64,000 nt of DNA, taken from positions 1-64,000 of the forward strand of contig NZ_QPJU01000003.1 in the NCBI RefSeq assembly GCF_003337425.1. Reading direction: 5' to 3'. Positions within the stretch are counted from its first letter, which is position 1; each line of letters starts with the position of its first letter. A program made the position numbers and the translations under genes. Shown one piece after another: positions 53,175-61,996 of this stretch. The notes under the pieces were generated by a model that did no database searches, was not told the origin of the DNA, and saw only the letters and a list, made by a program, of their open reading frames with translations. The stretch is from Extensimonas vulgaris. Its GTDB lineage: Bacteria > Pseudomonadota > Gammaproteobacteria > Burkholderiales > Burkholderiaceae_C.

Positions 53175-54134
53175 TTATGTGCAACGCCTACGCACCAAGG
53201 CCAGCGCGTGGCACAGGTCGGCCCAGGCGGCGGCCTTGCTGGCCTGGGAGCGCAGCAGGAAGTCCGGCGCGTAGCTGACGACCGCGGGCGCGGGGCCTAT
53301 CTGGTGCGCGCCGGCGCGCAGCGCGCCCAAGGGGTCGGTGCGCCCCAGCGCCGCGCGCGCGGGCAGCAGGCCCAGCAGCAGCACCATCGACGGCTGCAAT
53401 TCAGCCACGGCGGCGCCGAGTGTGGCGGGGATGTCGGCGCTGGCGACGAGGCTGGGCACGGATGTGGTGACCGGGGCGCCGTTGCCAGGCAACGCGGGGG
53501 ATAGATCGGCACCTGCAGCGGCGGATGCAGGTGCGGCGCCGGCGTGCGGCGCGGGGCGTTCGAGCGCGAGCAGGAACACACGCGGGTGCAGGTGCAGGCG
53601 CAGCGCGCGCAGCATGTTGTCGAGCAGCTTGCGCGCGGCTGCGGCGTGTGGGTTGGTGGGCGGCAGTGTTTCGGTCACGATGAGCCAGCCGGTGCCGAGT
53701 TCGGGTGGCGTCTGCTGTGCGTCGGCCTGCGGATATAGTGCCTGCAGCGCGTGCACGTACAGGGCCGCAGGCAGCTTGTCGGCGGCTGCGCCAGTGCGGG
53801 AAGTGACGGGCGTGATGGGCGAGACCGCCTGGCTGCGTGGCGAGGCAGGGCGCGTTGCGGCCGGAGCGGCGGTGGGAATGGCGTCCGCCGTCTGGGGTGG
53901 CGCAGGGGTGTGTGGCGCCGTGGCGCCCTCGGGTTGGATGCCGACGTCGGCTTCGGCCGCAGCCAGGGCTGCGTCTGCCGCGGCATTGGGCTGGGGGGCG
54001 CCGGCCAGGACTGGGCGGGCTGGACGGGGCGTTTGTGCAGGCTGCGGGGGCCGGGCCGCGGGCTGCGGCAGCCACAGGGCGATGCCCATTTCTTGCAGCA
54101 TGGCGCGCTGGCGCGCATCGAGGTGCAGGCTCAT
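53175..54134 (-). CDS. Uracil-DNA-glycosylase-superfamily-like protein, probably degenerate
   Basis: 319 residues. Residues 20-115 are Pro/Ala-rich and unstructured. The C-terminal part resembles family-4 UDG: TGWLIVTETLPP, LLDNMLRALRLHLHPRVFLL, VLLLGLLPARAALGRTDPLG, and VSYAPDFLLRSQASKAAAWA followed by DLCHALALV. The four iron-sulfur cysteines of family 4 and its GEAPG active site are not seen, so catalysis is doubtful. The gene directly follows rimI-tsaB on the same strand, as in many Burkholderiales. It may have a structural or regulatory role. Confidence 0.68.
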   Translation of the reverse strand: MSLHLDARQRAMLQEMGIALWLPQPAARPPQPAQTPRPARPVLAGAPQPNAAADAALAAAEADVGIQPEGATAPHTPAPPQTADAIPTAAPAATRPASPRSQAVSPITPVTSRTGAAADKLPAALYVHALQALYPQADAQQTPPELGTGWLIVTETLPPTNPHAAAARKLLDNMLRALRLHLHPRVFLLALERPAPHAGAAPASAAAGADLSPALPGNGAPVTTSVPSLVASADIPATLGAAVAELQPSMVLLLGLLPARAALGRTDPLGALRAGAHQIGPAPAVVSYAPDFLLRSQASKAAAWADLCHALALVRRRCT

Positions 54135-54219
54135 GGGGCGATGGTAAACGTGCGGGAGCGAGAAAGAGGGCGAAGTGGTGGGCGAGGTGGCGGGCGCAGC
54201 AAGAGGCGACGCAGCGGGC

Positions 54220-54720
54220 CTACAAGCGCAGGCTCATCACGATGGCATCCTCGCGCGTGCCGGCGGCAGCGGGGTAGTAGCGCTTGCGCACGCCCACGCG
54301 CTGAAAGCCGTGCGCGGCATAGATTTTTTGGGCGCGCAGGTTGCTCACGCGCACTTCGAGCCACAGCCACTGCGCGCCGCGCCCGCGCGCCCACAGGCCG
54401 AGTGCGTCGAGCAGCACACGCGCCCAGCCTTGCCGCTGGAATGCAGGCGCCACGGTGAGGTTGAGCAGATGCGCCTCATCGACGCCGAGCATGGCGACGT
54501 AATAGCCTATGACTTCATCGCCGCCGAGTAACACCTGCGCCTGGTAGCCGGCCGCGAGCGTGTCGATGAAGTTGCCGCGGCTCCAAGGGTGGGAGTAGGC
54601 GACTTTTTCGATGCCGAGCACGGCGTCGAGCCGCTCGAGCGAGAGCGGCGCTAGGCGCACCTCGGGTGGCAGCGCGTGCGGCGCTTGTGGTGCGGCAGGG
54701 TCTTGGAGCCGGGCGTTCAT
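54220..54720 (-). CDS. rimI: Ribosomal protein S18 N-acetyltransferase RimI
   Basis: 166-residue GNAT acetyltransferase. The acetyl-CoA loop is in LTVAPAFQRQGWARVLLDAL, and LEVRVSNLRAQKIYAAHGFQ holds the C-terminal GNAT motif, closing VGVRKRYYP. It acetylates the N-terminus of ribosomal protein S18. It begins with an ATG that overlaps the tsaB stop (ATGA), as is standard for tsaB-rimI. Confidence 0.9.
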   Translation of the reverse strand: MNARLQDPAAPQAPHALPPEVRLAPLSLERLDAVLGIEKVAYSHPWSRGNFIDTLAAGYQAQVLLGGDEVIGYYVAMLGVDEAHLLNLTVAPAFQRQGWARVLLDALGLWARGRGAQWLWLEVRVSNLRAQKIYAAHGFQRVGVRKRYYPAAAGTREDAIVMSLRL

Positions 54721-55442
54721 GGCGTAGTGGCAGCAGCGTGGCGCGCGGCGGCGCGCTCTGCCGTGGTCTGCGCGACCTTGTCGCGGATGTAGAGCGGCAG
54801 CGCGGCGCGCGCGGGCACGGCCTGCCCGGCAGCGAGCAGCGCCGGGGCCAGGCGCAGCAGCGCCGTGGCCGTGGGCAGCGCCGCAAACACGGGTGCAGCC
54901 AGGCTCTCGGGGCAGCTGTGGGCTGCAAGGCGGGCGCCATACACGACGGCGGCATTGCCCGCGAGCGTCCAGCCGGGCGGCAGTGGCACGGCTTCGGGTG
55001 CGCTCAGGTGGGTCGGCAGCGTGCATTCCCAGTGGCCCGCGCTCCAGCGGTACTGTGCGACATAGACCTCGTCCATGCGCGCGTCGAGCGCTGCGACGAC
55101 CTGCGTGCAGCCGTGCTGGTGGCGTGCCTCTTCGGCCACGGCGAGCAAGGTGTCTATGGGCAGCACGGGCACGCCCTGGCCTTGCCGCGCACCCAGCGCC
55201 AGCCCCTGCGCCACCGCGCAGGCCGTGCGCAGCCCCGTGAACGAGCCCGGCCCGCGGCCGAAGGCGATGGCGTCCAGCGTGTCGAACGACAGCCCCGCTT
55301 GCGCGAGCAGCGTGCGCAGCGTGGGGATCAGCGTCGCAGATGCCTGTGCGCCACCCGGGCCGCTGTGCTGCCAGAGGGCAGTGCCGTGTTGCACGGCGAT
55401 GCTGAGCGTGTCGGTGCTGGTGTCGAAGGCGAGCAGCTTCAT
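54717..55442 (-). CDS. tsaB: tRNA threonylcarbamoyladenosine protein TsaB
   Basis: 241 residues beginning MKLLAFDTSTDTLSIAVQ, with IAFGRGPGSFTGLRTACAVA (family signature) and AALDARMDEVYVAQY. It lacks the metal-binding histidines of TsaD, as TsaB should. It is the scaffold partner of TsaD for t6A37 tRNA modification. tsaD itself is outside the window. Confidence 0.95.
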   Translation of the reverse strand: MKLLAFDTSTDTLSIAVQHGTALWQHSGPGGAQASATLIPTLRTLLAQAGLSFDTLDAIAFGRGPGSFTGLRTACAVAQGLALGARQGQGVPVLPIDTLLAVAEEARHQHGCTQVVAALDARMDEVYVAQYRWSAGHWECTLPTHLSAPEAVPLPPGWTLAGNAAVVYGARLAAHSCPESLAAPVFAALPTATALLRLAPALLAAGQAVPARAALPLYIRDKVAQTTAERAAARHAAATTP

Positions 55443-55467
55443 GGCGTGATGGCGGCGGGGAGGAATA

Positions 55468-55520
55468 TAAAAATCATAGCTTCTTACGCAGTATCAATGA
55501 GCCTTGGTTGCCAAAATCAA
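55468..55520. repeat. Short dispersed repeat F
   Basis: ATAAAAATCATAGCTTCTTA, CGCAGTATCAATGAGC and TTGGTTGCCAAAATC. It separates the M48 protease stop from the tsaB start and overlaps the protease stop codon. Confidence 0.6.
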
Positions 55521-56461
55521 TGCCAAAAACTGCCCCAATGCCAGCGTGCGGGACGTGGCGCGCTCGCGGCGGGGCGGACGTCGTCGGGGCTGGGGAGTTG
55601 GCCGTTGGGTTGCGGCATGGACGCCGCGAGCTCGCGCAGGCGGCGAATGCGCTCGGCGGTCGGCGGGTGCGTGCGCAGCCACGAGGGTTCGGCCTCGCCC
55701 CAGCCTGGCAGCAGCCAGGAGCGCCAGTTGCGCGCGCTGCGTTCGATTTTGGCCAAGGCCAGCGCGAGCCCTTCCGGGTCGCCACTGAGCTGTGCGGCGG
55801 TCTGGTCGGCGTCGAACTCGCGCACGCGCGACAGGCCCAGCTGCAACAGCATGGCCAGCTGGGGCGAGAAAGCGAGCAGCAGCAAACCCGGCCAATACAC
55901 CTGCGCGAGCCCCGTGGCGAGCCAGGGCAGCGCGAGCAGCAGCATCATTTGTCCGGCGAGCGCAAACATGCCCGTGAGGCGGCTCACGTAATCGGCCAGT
56001 CCGAGCACGCGCAGGTCTTCGTGGGCGATGTGCGCGACCTCGTGCGCGAGCACGCCCGTGAGCTCGCGCGGCGAGAGCGTGCGCAGCAACCCGTCCGTGA
56101 GCGCGATCACGGCGCGACGCCGGTTGCCTATCGTGAAGGCATTGACCACGGCGCTGGGCACGTAATAAGGCTGCGGCACGCTGGGCAGGCCCGCGCGCTC
56201 GGCCAGCTGGCGCAGCAGCGCCCACAGCTGCGGCGCCTGCTGCGGCGTGATGGGCTGTGCGCGGTACAGCCGCAGCGTAAGCCGGGCGGCAGCGGCGGGT
56301 TCGAGCAGCAGCGCCGCAGTGCCAAACCCGAGTGCGAGCCACAAACCCGTGCGCCCGAGCAACATTTGGCCCGCGAGCGCGCAAATACCCAGCAGCAAGC
56401 CCACGAGTGCGAGGGTTTGCAGGCGATTCGAGAGGCGGTGGCGAGTCCAGGCAGAGGGCAT
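55517..56461 (-). CDS. M48-family membrane zinc protease (HtpX-like)
   Basis: 314 residues. There are two hydrophobic stretches near the N-terminus and two in the middle (LTGMFALAGQMMLLLALPWL). The active site is LAHEVAHIAHEDLRVL (HExxH) and the third zinc ligand is in VREFDADQTAAQLSG. HtpX-type proteases degrade damaged membrane proteins. The length and N-terminus differ from E. coli HtpX, so it is an M48B-like homologue rather than certain HtpX. A Hsp20 cluster lies upstream on the other strand, which fits a stress role. Confidence 0.85.
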   Translation of the reverse strand: MPSAWTRHRLSNRLQTLALVGLLLGICALAGQMLLGRTGLWLALGFGTAALLLEPAAAARLTLRLYRAQPITPQQAPQLWALLRQLAERAGLPSVPQPYYVPSAVVNAFTIGNRRRAVIALTDGLLRTLSPRELTGVLAHEVAHIAHEDLRVLGLADYVSRLTGMFALAGQMMLLLALPWLATGLAQVYWPGLLLLAFSPQLAMLLQLGLSRVREFDADQTAAQLSGDPEGLALALAKIERSARNWRSWLLPGWGEAEPSWLRTHPPTAERIRRLRELAASMPQPNGQLPSPDDVRPAASAPRPARWHWGSFWH

Positions 56462-56507
56462 GGCGAAATATCGGCAACAGTGAGCAAGCGAATGAAGCCA
56501 CCCCAGC

Positions 56508-56666
56508 AGCCTGTCGGACTTTGGAATCGTCGGCTGCGAATGCGCCGCAGCGGCCCATTTTTACCGGCTTCTGGCCCCATAGTCCCGCTATGGGGGCTGC
56601 GAATCCGGCAAAAACTGGCCTCGCTGGGGCCCATTCTCGCTATCGACGCCCAAAGCCCTACAGGCT
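56508..56666. repeat. Repeat family C, copy 2 (159 bp)
   Basis: Second 159-bp element with AGCCTGTCGGACTTTGG-type ends, inverted relative to the copy in vapC. It lies in the 374-base gap between the divergent M48 protease and Hsp20 genes; no gene is seen in that gap. Confidence 0.87.
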
Positions 56667-56835
56667 GCCAGGGAGGCAGCGCAGCGCCCATTTTGATGCA
56701 AGGCAAAAAGCGAGGTGCGGCGGGATTTTCGTACACGCGCAAGCCTTGAAAACAGCCCATGCTTCCTTAACTGAAGGATGAAAGGTGCTGTGAGAAGTGC
56801 CTGAACCAGAACCGATAGAGAAAGGAGCTAGATTT

Positions 56836-57267
56836 ATGTATTACCGTTCTCTCTTTCCGGGCTCCGTGCTTGCAGACCTCGACCGCCTGCAGCGCGAAGT
56901 ACAACAAGCATTGGGCTTGGGGCCGAGCATTCGCGGTTTTGCGCGCGGTTTTCCGGCGCTCAATATCGGCGGCACGCCCCAGTCGGTCGAGATTTACGCC
57001 TTCGCGCCCGGTCTCGATCCAGCGAGCTTGGACGTGCAAATCGAAAAAGGCATTTTGACGCTCTCGGGCGAGCGCAAGGCCCCCGAGGTGCCTGAAAAAG
57101 CCACCGTGCACATCAACGAGCGCTTTGCGGGGCGTTTCCGCCGCGTCATTTCGCTGCCGGACGACATCGATCCCGCTTCGGTGGCAGCAAAGTATCGCGA
57201 TGGCGTGCTGCACGTGCGCATCCAGCGCAAAGAAGAAGCCCAGCCGCGCCGCATCACCATCGAATGA
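56836..57267 (+). CDS. Small heat-shock protein, Hsp20 family (1 of 3)
   Basis: 143 residues. The alpha-crystallin domain runs from about residue 45 (QSVEIYAFAPGLDPASLDVQ, KGILTLSGERKAPE) to the closing YRDGVLHVRIQRKE. It is an ATP-independent holdase that keeps unfolding proteins soluble. The C-terminal I-x-I anchor is present as ITI. A strong AAAGGAG lies before the ATG. The three hsp20 genes lie in one direction over 1.4 kb. Confidence 0.93.
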   Translation: MYYRSLFPGSVLADLDRLQREVQQALGLGPSIRGFARGFPALNIGGTPQSVEIYAFAPGLDPASLDVQIEKGILTLSGERKAPEVPEKATVHINERFAGRFRRVISLPDDIDPASVAAKYRDGVLHVRIQRKEEAQPRRITIE

Positions 57268-57284
57268 TTGAGGAGGGTTGCACC

Positions 57285-57686
57285 ATGAGCGAAAACAAAG
57301 TCACCCAAACCGCCCCCAACGCGGTCAACAAAGCAGCCGACAAAGCGCAGGAAGACTTCACGCTGCAGCCAGCCGTGGACGTGATCGAGGATGCTGGCGG
57401 CATCACTTTGTATGCCGACCTGCCCGGCGTGCCCAAGGACAAGCTGAACCTGCAAATCGAGTCCGACACGCTCACGATCGAAGGGGAGGTCGCGCTCGAC
57501 ATACCGCAAGACATGGAGGCAAGCCACGTCGAAGTCGGCCTGCCGCGCTACCGGCGCGTGTTCACGCTCTCCAAGGAGCTCGATCCCGCCAAGACGCAGG
57601 CGAAGTTCGATCAAGGCGTGCTGAGCCTGCGCATCCCCAAAGCCGAGCACGCCCAACCGCGGCGCATCGAAGTGCAGGTGGCCTGA
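57285..57686 (+). CDS. Small heat-shock protein, Hsp20 family (2 of 3)
   Basis: 133 residues. The N-terminus is short and Lys/Ala-rich. The crystallin domain is DVIEDAGGITLYADLPGVPK, LQIESDTLTIEGEV and FDQGVLSLRIPKAEHAQPRR. It starts 18 bases after gene 1 ends, with a GAGGAGG site. The two may form mixed oligomers, as IbpA and IbpB do. Confidence 0.93.
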   Translation: MSENKVTQTAPNAVNKAADKAQEDFTLQPAVDVIEDAGGITLYADLPGVPKDKLNLQIESDTLTIEGEVALDIPQDMEASHVEVGLPRYRRVFTLSKELDPAKTQAKFDQGVLSLRIPKAEHAQPRRIEVQVA

Positions 57687-57710
57687 GCGCGCTTGGCCAG
57701 CAAAAACGCT

Positions 57711-57737
57711 ACGCCTGGTGTATTGCCAGGCGTTTTT
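57711..57737 (+). terminator. Terminator or attenuator between hsp20 genes 2 and 3
   Basis: ACGCCTGG and CCAGGCGT form an eight-base-pair stem around a seven-base loop, followed by TTTTG; AAAAACG on the left could extend it the other way. It is placed between genes 2 and 3 and could set a lower level for gene 3. Confidence 0.7.
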
Positions 57738-57755
57738 GTTCAATGGAGGTTGGCG

Positions 57756-58262
57756 ATGAAAGTGGAGTCCTTGAAAGAAAACGTCGGTGCCCTGTGGGAC
57801 AACCTCGCCGAGGGTTGGCGCAGCCTTACGCGCTTTGCGGCGGGGGCTTTGACGCGCTTCAAGCCCGGTGCGCAAACGCAGCTGCCGGCGAAGTCTGAAA
57901 TGGATGAGGATTTTTTCCTGCCCTCACGCAACTGGGCCGTGCTCGGTGCCGATGTTTTCGAAGATGAAGAGCGCGTGGTCGTGCGGCTCGAACTGCCGGG
58001 CATGGACAAGAGCGACCTGCGCGTCGAGGTGCGCGGCGACACGCTCGACATCAGCGGCGAAAAGCGCTTCGAACGCGAAGGTACACAAGGCCGTTGGCGC
58101 GTGATGCAGTGCGCCTACGGCAGCTTCCAGCGCAAGGTGCCGCTGCCGGTTCCCGTGCGCGCCGATGGCGCCCGTGCGACCTACAAAAACGGCGTGCTGC
58201 GCATCGAGCTGCCCAAGGCCGCGCCTGGCAAACCACTGCCGATGAGCGTGCCGGTCGAGTAA
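57756..58262 (+). CDS. Small heat-shock protein, Hsp20 family (3 of 3)
   Basis: 168 residues. A longer N-terminal helix region (VESLKENVGALWDNLAEGW) precedes the crystallin domain: GADVFEDEERVVVRLELPGM, VEVRGDTLDISGEKRFERE and ATYKNGVLRIELPKA. It is close to the HspA/Hsp17-type of other proteobacteria and clearly different from the first two. A TGGAGGT site precedes the ATG; translation upstream of that ATG would start inside the terminator stem. Confidence 0.92.
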   Translation: MKVESLKENVGALWDNLAEGWRSLTRFAAGALTRFKPGAQTQLPAKSEMDEDFFLPSRNWAVLGADVFEDEERVVVRLELPGMDKSDLRVEVRGDTLDISGEKRFEREGTQGRWRVMQCAYGSFQRKVPLPVPVRADGARATYKNGVLRIELPKAAPGKPLPMSVPVE

Positions 58263-58305
58263 GGCGCAGGTGCAGCGGCATCGGGGCGTTCTACACTCGC
58301 CTCCC

Positions 58306-59808
58306 ATGTCGGGCGCACCTTTTCTTTCATATTCGGTGGCCCGTGGGGTCTTCGGCATTTCGCTGGGGGCCGCCCGGGCTTTTTGCGTGGCCGTCCTCTG
58401 CGTCGGTATGGCCAGAGCCCAGCCGACGGCGGCGGATACTTCTCCTTCGGTAGCAGCCTCCGCCTTGCCTGCGGTCGTAGAAGCCGCTTTGGCACGGGCG
58501 CAGCTGCCGCGTGAGGCGCTGGCTGTCTGGGTGGCCGACGCGCAGGACATACGCCAGCCGCCGCGCCTGGCGCACCGGGCGCAGTCGCCCATGAATCCGG
58601 CCTCGGTCATGAAGCTGGTCACCACCTACGCGGCGCTCGACCTGCTCGGCCCGTCCTTCACTTGGCAAACGCCCGTCTATGCCGATGGCACGGTGCAGGG
58701 CGGCACGCTGCACGGTAACTTGTACCTGCGTGGCCAGGGTGACCCCAAGCTCGTGGCCGAGCGCCTGTGGCTGCTGCTCAAGCGCGTGCAGGCGCAGGGA
58801 ATCGAGCGCATCGCTGGCGACATCGTGCTCGACCGTACGGCCTTCGAGCTGCCGCCGCAAGACCCGGCCGATTTCGACGGCGAGCCGCTGCGCCCCTACA
58901 ACGCCGCGCCCGACGCGCTGCTGCTCAACTACCAGGCCGTCGCCATGACCTTCGTCCCCGACGAGGCCGCGGGCATCGCGCGCATCCAATACGATCTGCC
59001 GCTCGCGGGCGTGCAGCGCCAGACGCAGGTGCCGCTCGCGCCTGCCGGCACGCCCTGCGGCGACTGGCGCGCGGGCCTGCGTGCGGAGCTGGCCGACCCG
59101 CGGCGCACGCTATTTCGCGGCAGCTACCCGGCGGCCTGTGGCGAGCGCCTCTGGCCCGTGGCGGCGGCCGATCCGCAGAACTTCGCCGCGCAGGCGATCG
59201 CGGGTTTGTGGCGCGAGCTCGGTGGGCGGCTCGATGGCAGCGTGCGCTACGGGCGCGTGCCTGCGGGGCTGCAGCCGATGTTCAGCGCGAGTTCACCCAC
59301 GCTGGCCGAAGTGGTGCGCGACGTGAACAAGTTCAGCAACAACGTCATGGCGCAGCAGATCTTCCTCACGCTCGCGCTGCAAAAAAACGGCGTCGCCACG
59401 CGCGAGGGTGCACGCGCCATCATGCGCCAGTGGTGGCGGGAGCGCCTGCCCGACGCCGCGCCGCCGCAGCTCGACAACGGCGCGGGCCTGAGCCGCAGCG
59501 CGCGCATCAGCGCGCAAGCGCTCGGGCGCATGCTGCAAAGCGCCTGGCGCGCGCCCGTGATGCCCGAGCTCGCCGCCTCGCTGCCCATTCTCGGCGTCGA
59601 TGGCACCTTGCGCCGCAACCAGGCCGGCGCCATAGGCCAGGCGCACCTCAAGACGGGCAGCCTGCACGACGTGGTGGCCATCGCCGGCTATGTCGATGCG
59701 CCCAGCGGCCGGCGCTGGGTGCTCGTGGCGCTCGTCAACCACCCCAACGCCGCGGCCGCCCGCCCGGCGCTCGAGCGTCTCGTCGAGTGGGTGCACGTGC
59801 AGCCCTGA
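58306..59808 (+). CDS. dacB: D-alanyl-D-alanine carboxypeptidase/endopeptidase (PBP4, DacB)
   Basis: 500 residues with an N-terminal signal (AVLCVGMARAQ). The penicillin-binding motifs are PASVMKLVTTYAALDLLG (SxxK), FSNNVMAQQ (SxN) and HLKTGSLHDV (KTG). A large inserted domain between SxxK and SxN is typical of the S13 family. It trims peptidoglycan in the periplasm. The ATG giving MSGAPF was taken as the start; a signal follows directly. Confidence 0.94.
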   Translation: MSGAPFLSYSVARGVFGISLGAARAFCVAVLCVGMARAQPTAADTSPSVAASALPAVVEAALARAQLPREALAVWVADAQDIRQPPRLAHRAQSPMNPASVMKLVTTYAALDLLGPSFTWQTPVYADGTVQGGTLHGNLYLRGQGDPKLVAERLWLLLKRVQAQGIERIAGDIVLDRTAFELPPQDPADFDGEPLRPYNAAPDALLLNYQAVAMTFVPDEAAGIARIQYDLPLAGVQRQTQVPLAPAGTPCGDWRAGLRAELADPRRTLFRGSYPAACGERLWPVAAADPQNFAAQAIAGLWRELGGRLDGSVRYGRVPAGLQPMFSASSPTLAEVVRDVNKFSNNVMAQQIFLTLALQKNGVATREGARAIMRQWWRERLPDAAPPQLDNGAGLSRSARISAQALGRMLQSAWRAPVMPELAASLPILGVDGTLRRNQAGAIGQAHLKTGSLHDVVAIAGYVDAPSGRRWVLVALVNHPNAAAARPALERLVEWVHVQP

Positions 59809-59839
59809 CGAACGCCCATCATCCTTTTGCGCTGGGTTG

Positions 59840-60017
59840 AACCCAGATTGTCCATTAGGCGGCGCTTCGCGCCTACGCGGGCGCTGGCGGACGTCTGACG
59901 GTCATTTTGGCCGCGGCTTCGGCGTCCATGGCACCGGCCATGGACTTCTCAGCCGCAACCAAACTGCCTCGCCACCCGCCTCGCCATCATCCCGCGTCCT
60001 AATGAACAATCTGGGTT
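59840..60017. repeat. Repeat family A, copy 4 (178 bp)
   Basis: Full copy with both inverted ends, followed after a single G by copy 5. The eight bases before it (CTGGGTTG) look like the end of a further, lost unit. Confidence 0.94.
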
Positions 60018-60018
60018 G

Positions 60019-60196
60019 AACCCAGATTGTCCATTAGGCGGCGCTTCGCGCCTACGCGGGCGCTGGCGGACGTCTGACGGTCATTTTGGCCGCGGCTTCG
60101 GCGTCCATGGCGCCGGCCATGGACTTCTCAGCCGCAACCAAACTGCCTCGCCAGCCGCCTCGCCATCATCCCGCGTCCTAATGAACAATCTGGGTT
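60019..60196. repeat. Repeat family A, copy 5 (178 bp)
   Basis: Second unit of the tandem pair, same orientation, differing from copy 4 at only a few positions (for example GGCACC/GGCGCC). With copy 4 it fills the 456-base space between dacB and trxC; no gene is seen there. Confidence 0.94.
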
Positions 60197-60264
60197 GAAC
60201 CGCACGCTGGCAGCCCGATATGCAAGGCAGCGAATCCTTCCCCGTTTTCCACTGCGAGACCACC

Positions 60265-60699
60265 ATGACCGAAGCCTTGCACATCGTCTGTCCCCATTGC
60301 CACACCACGAACCGCGTGCAGTCCACGCAGCTGCGCAGCGCGCCCAACTGCGGCAAATGCCACAAACCCTTGTTCACGGGCGCGCCGCTGGAGCTCGATG
60401 CACAGAGTTTCGAGCGCCAGATCGGGCGCAACCAGATTCCCGTGCTGGTCGATTTCTGGGCGCCTTGGTGCGGTCCGTGCCGCCAAATGGCGCCGGCCTT
60501 TGCCGAGGCCGCGCGCCAGCTCGAACCCGAAGTGCGCCTCGCAAAACTCAACACCGAAGAGCACCAGGACATCGCTGCACGCTATGGCATTCGTAGCATC
60601 CCGACCATGATCCTGTTTCGCGGCGGGCGCGAAGCGGCGCGCGTCTCGGGTGCCATGGGCGCGGCCGACATCGTGCGCTGGGTACGTTCGGCGCGCTGA
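60265..60699 (+). CDS. trxC: Thioredoxin 2 (TrxC)
   Basis: 144 residues. The N-terminal zinc ribbon has CPHC and CGKC pairs, followed by a thioredoxin domain with the redox motif FWAPWCGPCRQMAP and the cis-proline in IRSIPTMILFRGG. TrxC reduces disulfides, is induced by oxidation in E. coli and has its own zinc. The ATG giving MTEALHIV fits; the longer open frame runs into repeat A. It is convergent with cca, with one base between stop codons. Confidence 0.94.
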   Translation: MTEALHIVCPHCHTTNRVQSTQLRSAPNCGKCHKPLFTGAPLELDAQSFERQIGRNQIPVLVDFWAPWCGPCRQMAPAFAEAARQLEPEVRLAKLNTEEHQDIAARYGIRSIPTMILFRGGREAARVSGAMGAADIVRWVRSAR

Positions 60700-60700
60700 G

Positions 60701-61948
60701 TCAATGCGTCGATGGCTGTAAGGCTTGGGCCACCGCAGCCACGCGCGCAGCGTGGATCAGTTCACCGATTTTTTCGCCGCCGAGGCCCTTGCTCTGGGCG
60801 CGGGCAGCTATTTCACTGGTAGCAACCGATTGCACCGCCGCGAGCGCCGCACGCAGCCGCGCGGCCTGCGGGTAGGGCGCATCTTCGCAGTCCAGGCGCC
60901 CGCGCACGTCGCATTCGCAGGCGAGCAGGATTTCTTCGAAGCGCTGGGGTTTGCGGATCGCGTCGCAGCGCTCGAGCAGGCGTACCAGCGCGGCGGCGCC
61001 CAGGTCGCCGCTGCGGTGGATGTTGCCGTGCTCGCGCGCCACGACTTCGGCGAGTTCGCGGCAGTCGTTGGGCACACGCCAGCGCGCGCACAAGCCCTTG
61101 AGCAACTGCACGCTGCGCTGCTCGTGGCCGATGTGGCGCGGCAGGATGTCGGGCGGCGTGGTGCCTTTGCCCAGGTCGTGCGTGAGGCAGGCAAAGCGCA
61201 CCGTGAGCGGCGCGTGCAGGCGCGCGGCCATGTCCAGCACCAGCAGCAGGTGCACGCCGGTGTCCACCTCGGGGTGGTGCTGCGGCGGCTGCGGCACACC
61301 CCAGAGCCTGTCCACCTCGGGCAGCAGCACGCGCAGCGCGCCGCATTCACGCAGCACCTCGAACATGCGCGAGGGTTTGTCCTCCATGAGTCCGCGTGCG
61401 AGCTCCTGCCACACGCGCTCGGGCACGAGGTGGTCGGCCTCGCCATGCGCCACCATCTCGCGCATCAGCTGCAGGGTCTCGGGCGCCACGCTGAAGTCGG
61501 CAAAGCGCGCCGCAAAGCGCGCCACGCGCAGGATGCGCACCGGGTCTTCGCGAAACGCGTCGCTCACGTGGCGCAGCACGCGGCGCTGCAAATCCTGCAC
61601 CCCGCCATAAGGGTCGATAATGGCTCCAGCGCTTGCTGGATCAGCGCTGAGTGCTATTGCATTGATAGTCAAGTCGCGCCGTGCGAGGTCTTGCTCCAGC
61701 GTCACGTCGGGCGAAGCCTGAACCACGAAGCCGCGGTAGCCGGGCCCGCTCTTGCGCTCGGTGCGCGCCAGCGCATATTCCTCGCGCGTCTGCGGGTGCA
61801 AAAACACCGGAAAGTCGCGCCCCACGGGCAGGTAGCCCAGTGCCGTCATCTGCTCGGGCGTGGCGCCCACCACCACCCAATCGTGGTCGTTCACGGGCCG
61901 GCCCAGCAACTGATCGCGCACCGCGCCGCCCACCATGTAGATTTGCAT
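60701..61948 (-). CDS. cca: tRNA nucleotidyltransferase (CCA-adding), HD-domain type
   Basis: 415 residues. The N-terminus [20 protein letters not shown] carries the GG motif, followed by [14 protein letters not shown] (catalytic DxD-like pair), [12 protein letters not shown] and an HD domain ([20 protein letters not shown]). It adds or repairs the CCA end of tRNAs. Residues near [17 protein letters not shown] come from an F repeat inserted in frame in a loop. The length fits E. coli-type enzymes (412). Confidence 0.95.
   Translation of the reverse strand: MQIYMVGGAVRDQLLGRPVNDHDWVVVGATPEQMTALGYLPVGRDFPVFLHPQTREEYALARTERKSGPGYRGFVVQASPDVTLEQDLARRDLTINAIALSADPASAGAIIDPYGGVQDLQRRVLRHVSDAFREDPVRILRVARFAARFADFSVAPETLQLMREMVAHGEADHLVPERVWQELARGLMEDKPSRMFEVLRECGALRVLLPEVDRLWGVPQPPQHHPEVDTGVHLLLVLDMAARLHAPLTVRFACLTHDLGKGTTPPDILPRHIGHEQRSVQLLKGLCARWRVPNDCRELAEVVAREHGNIHRSGDLGAAALVRLLERCDAIRKPQRFEEILLACECDVRGRLDCEDAPYPQAARLRAALAAVQSVATSEIAARAQSKGLGGEKIGELIHAARVAAVAQALQPSTH
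61621..61670. repeat. Short dispersed repeat F inside cca
   Basis: GCGCTTGCTGGATCAGCGCT, then GAGTGCTATTGCATTGATAG. A second in-frame insertion of this element in a coding gene; it extends a loop of the CCA enzyme by about six residues compared with E. coli. Confidence 0.6.
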
Positions 61949-61996
61949 GGGGCAAGTGTAGTGGCGGCGCGGCCGACGGGTTGGGCAGCGCGGTTC

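Noticed and set aside
56745-56760. CTTGAAAA followed by CCCAT before the hsp20 genes, like a sigma-32 promoter
   Set aside because: The distance between the two blocks is only about four bases, far below the 12-16 needed.
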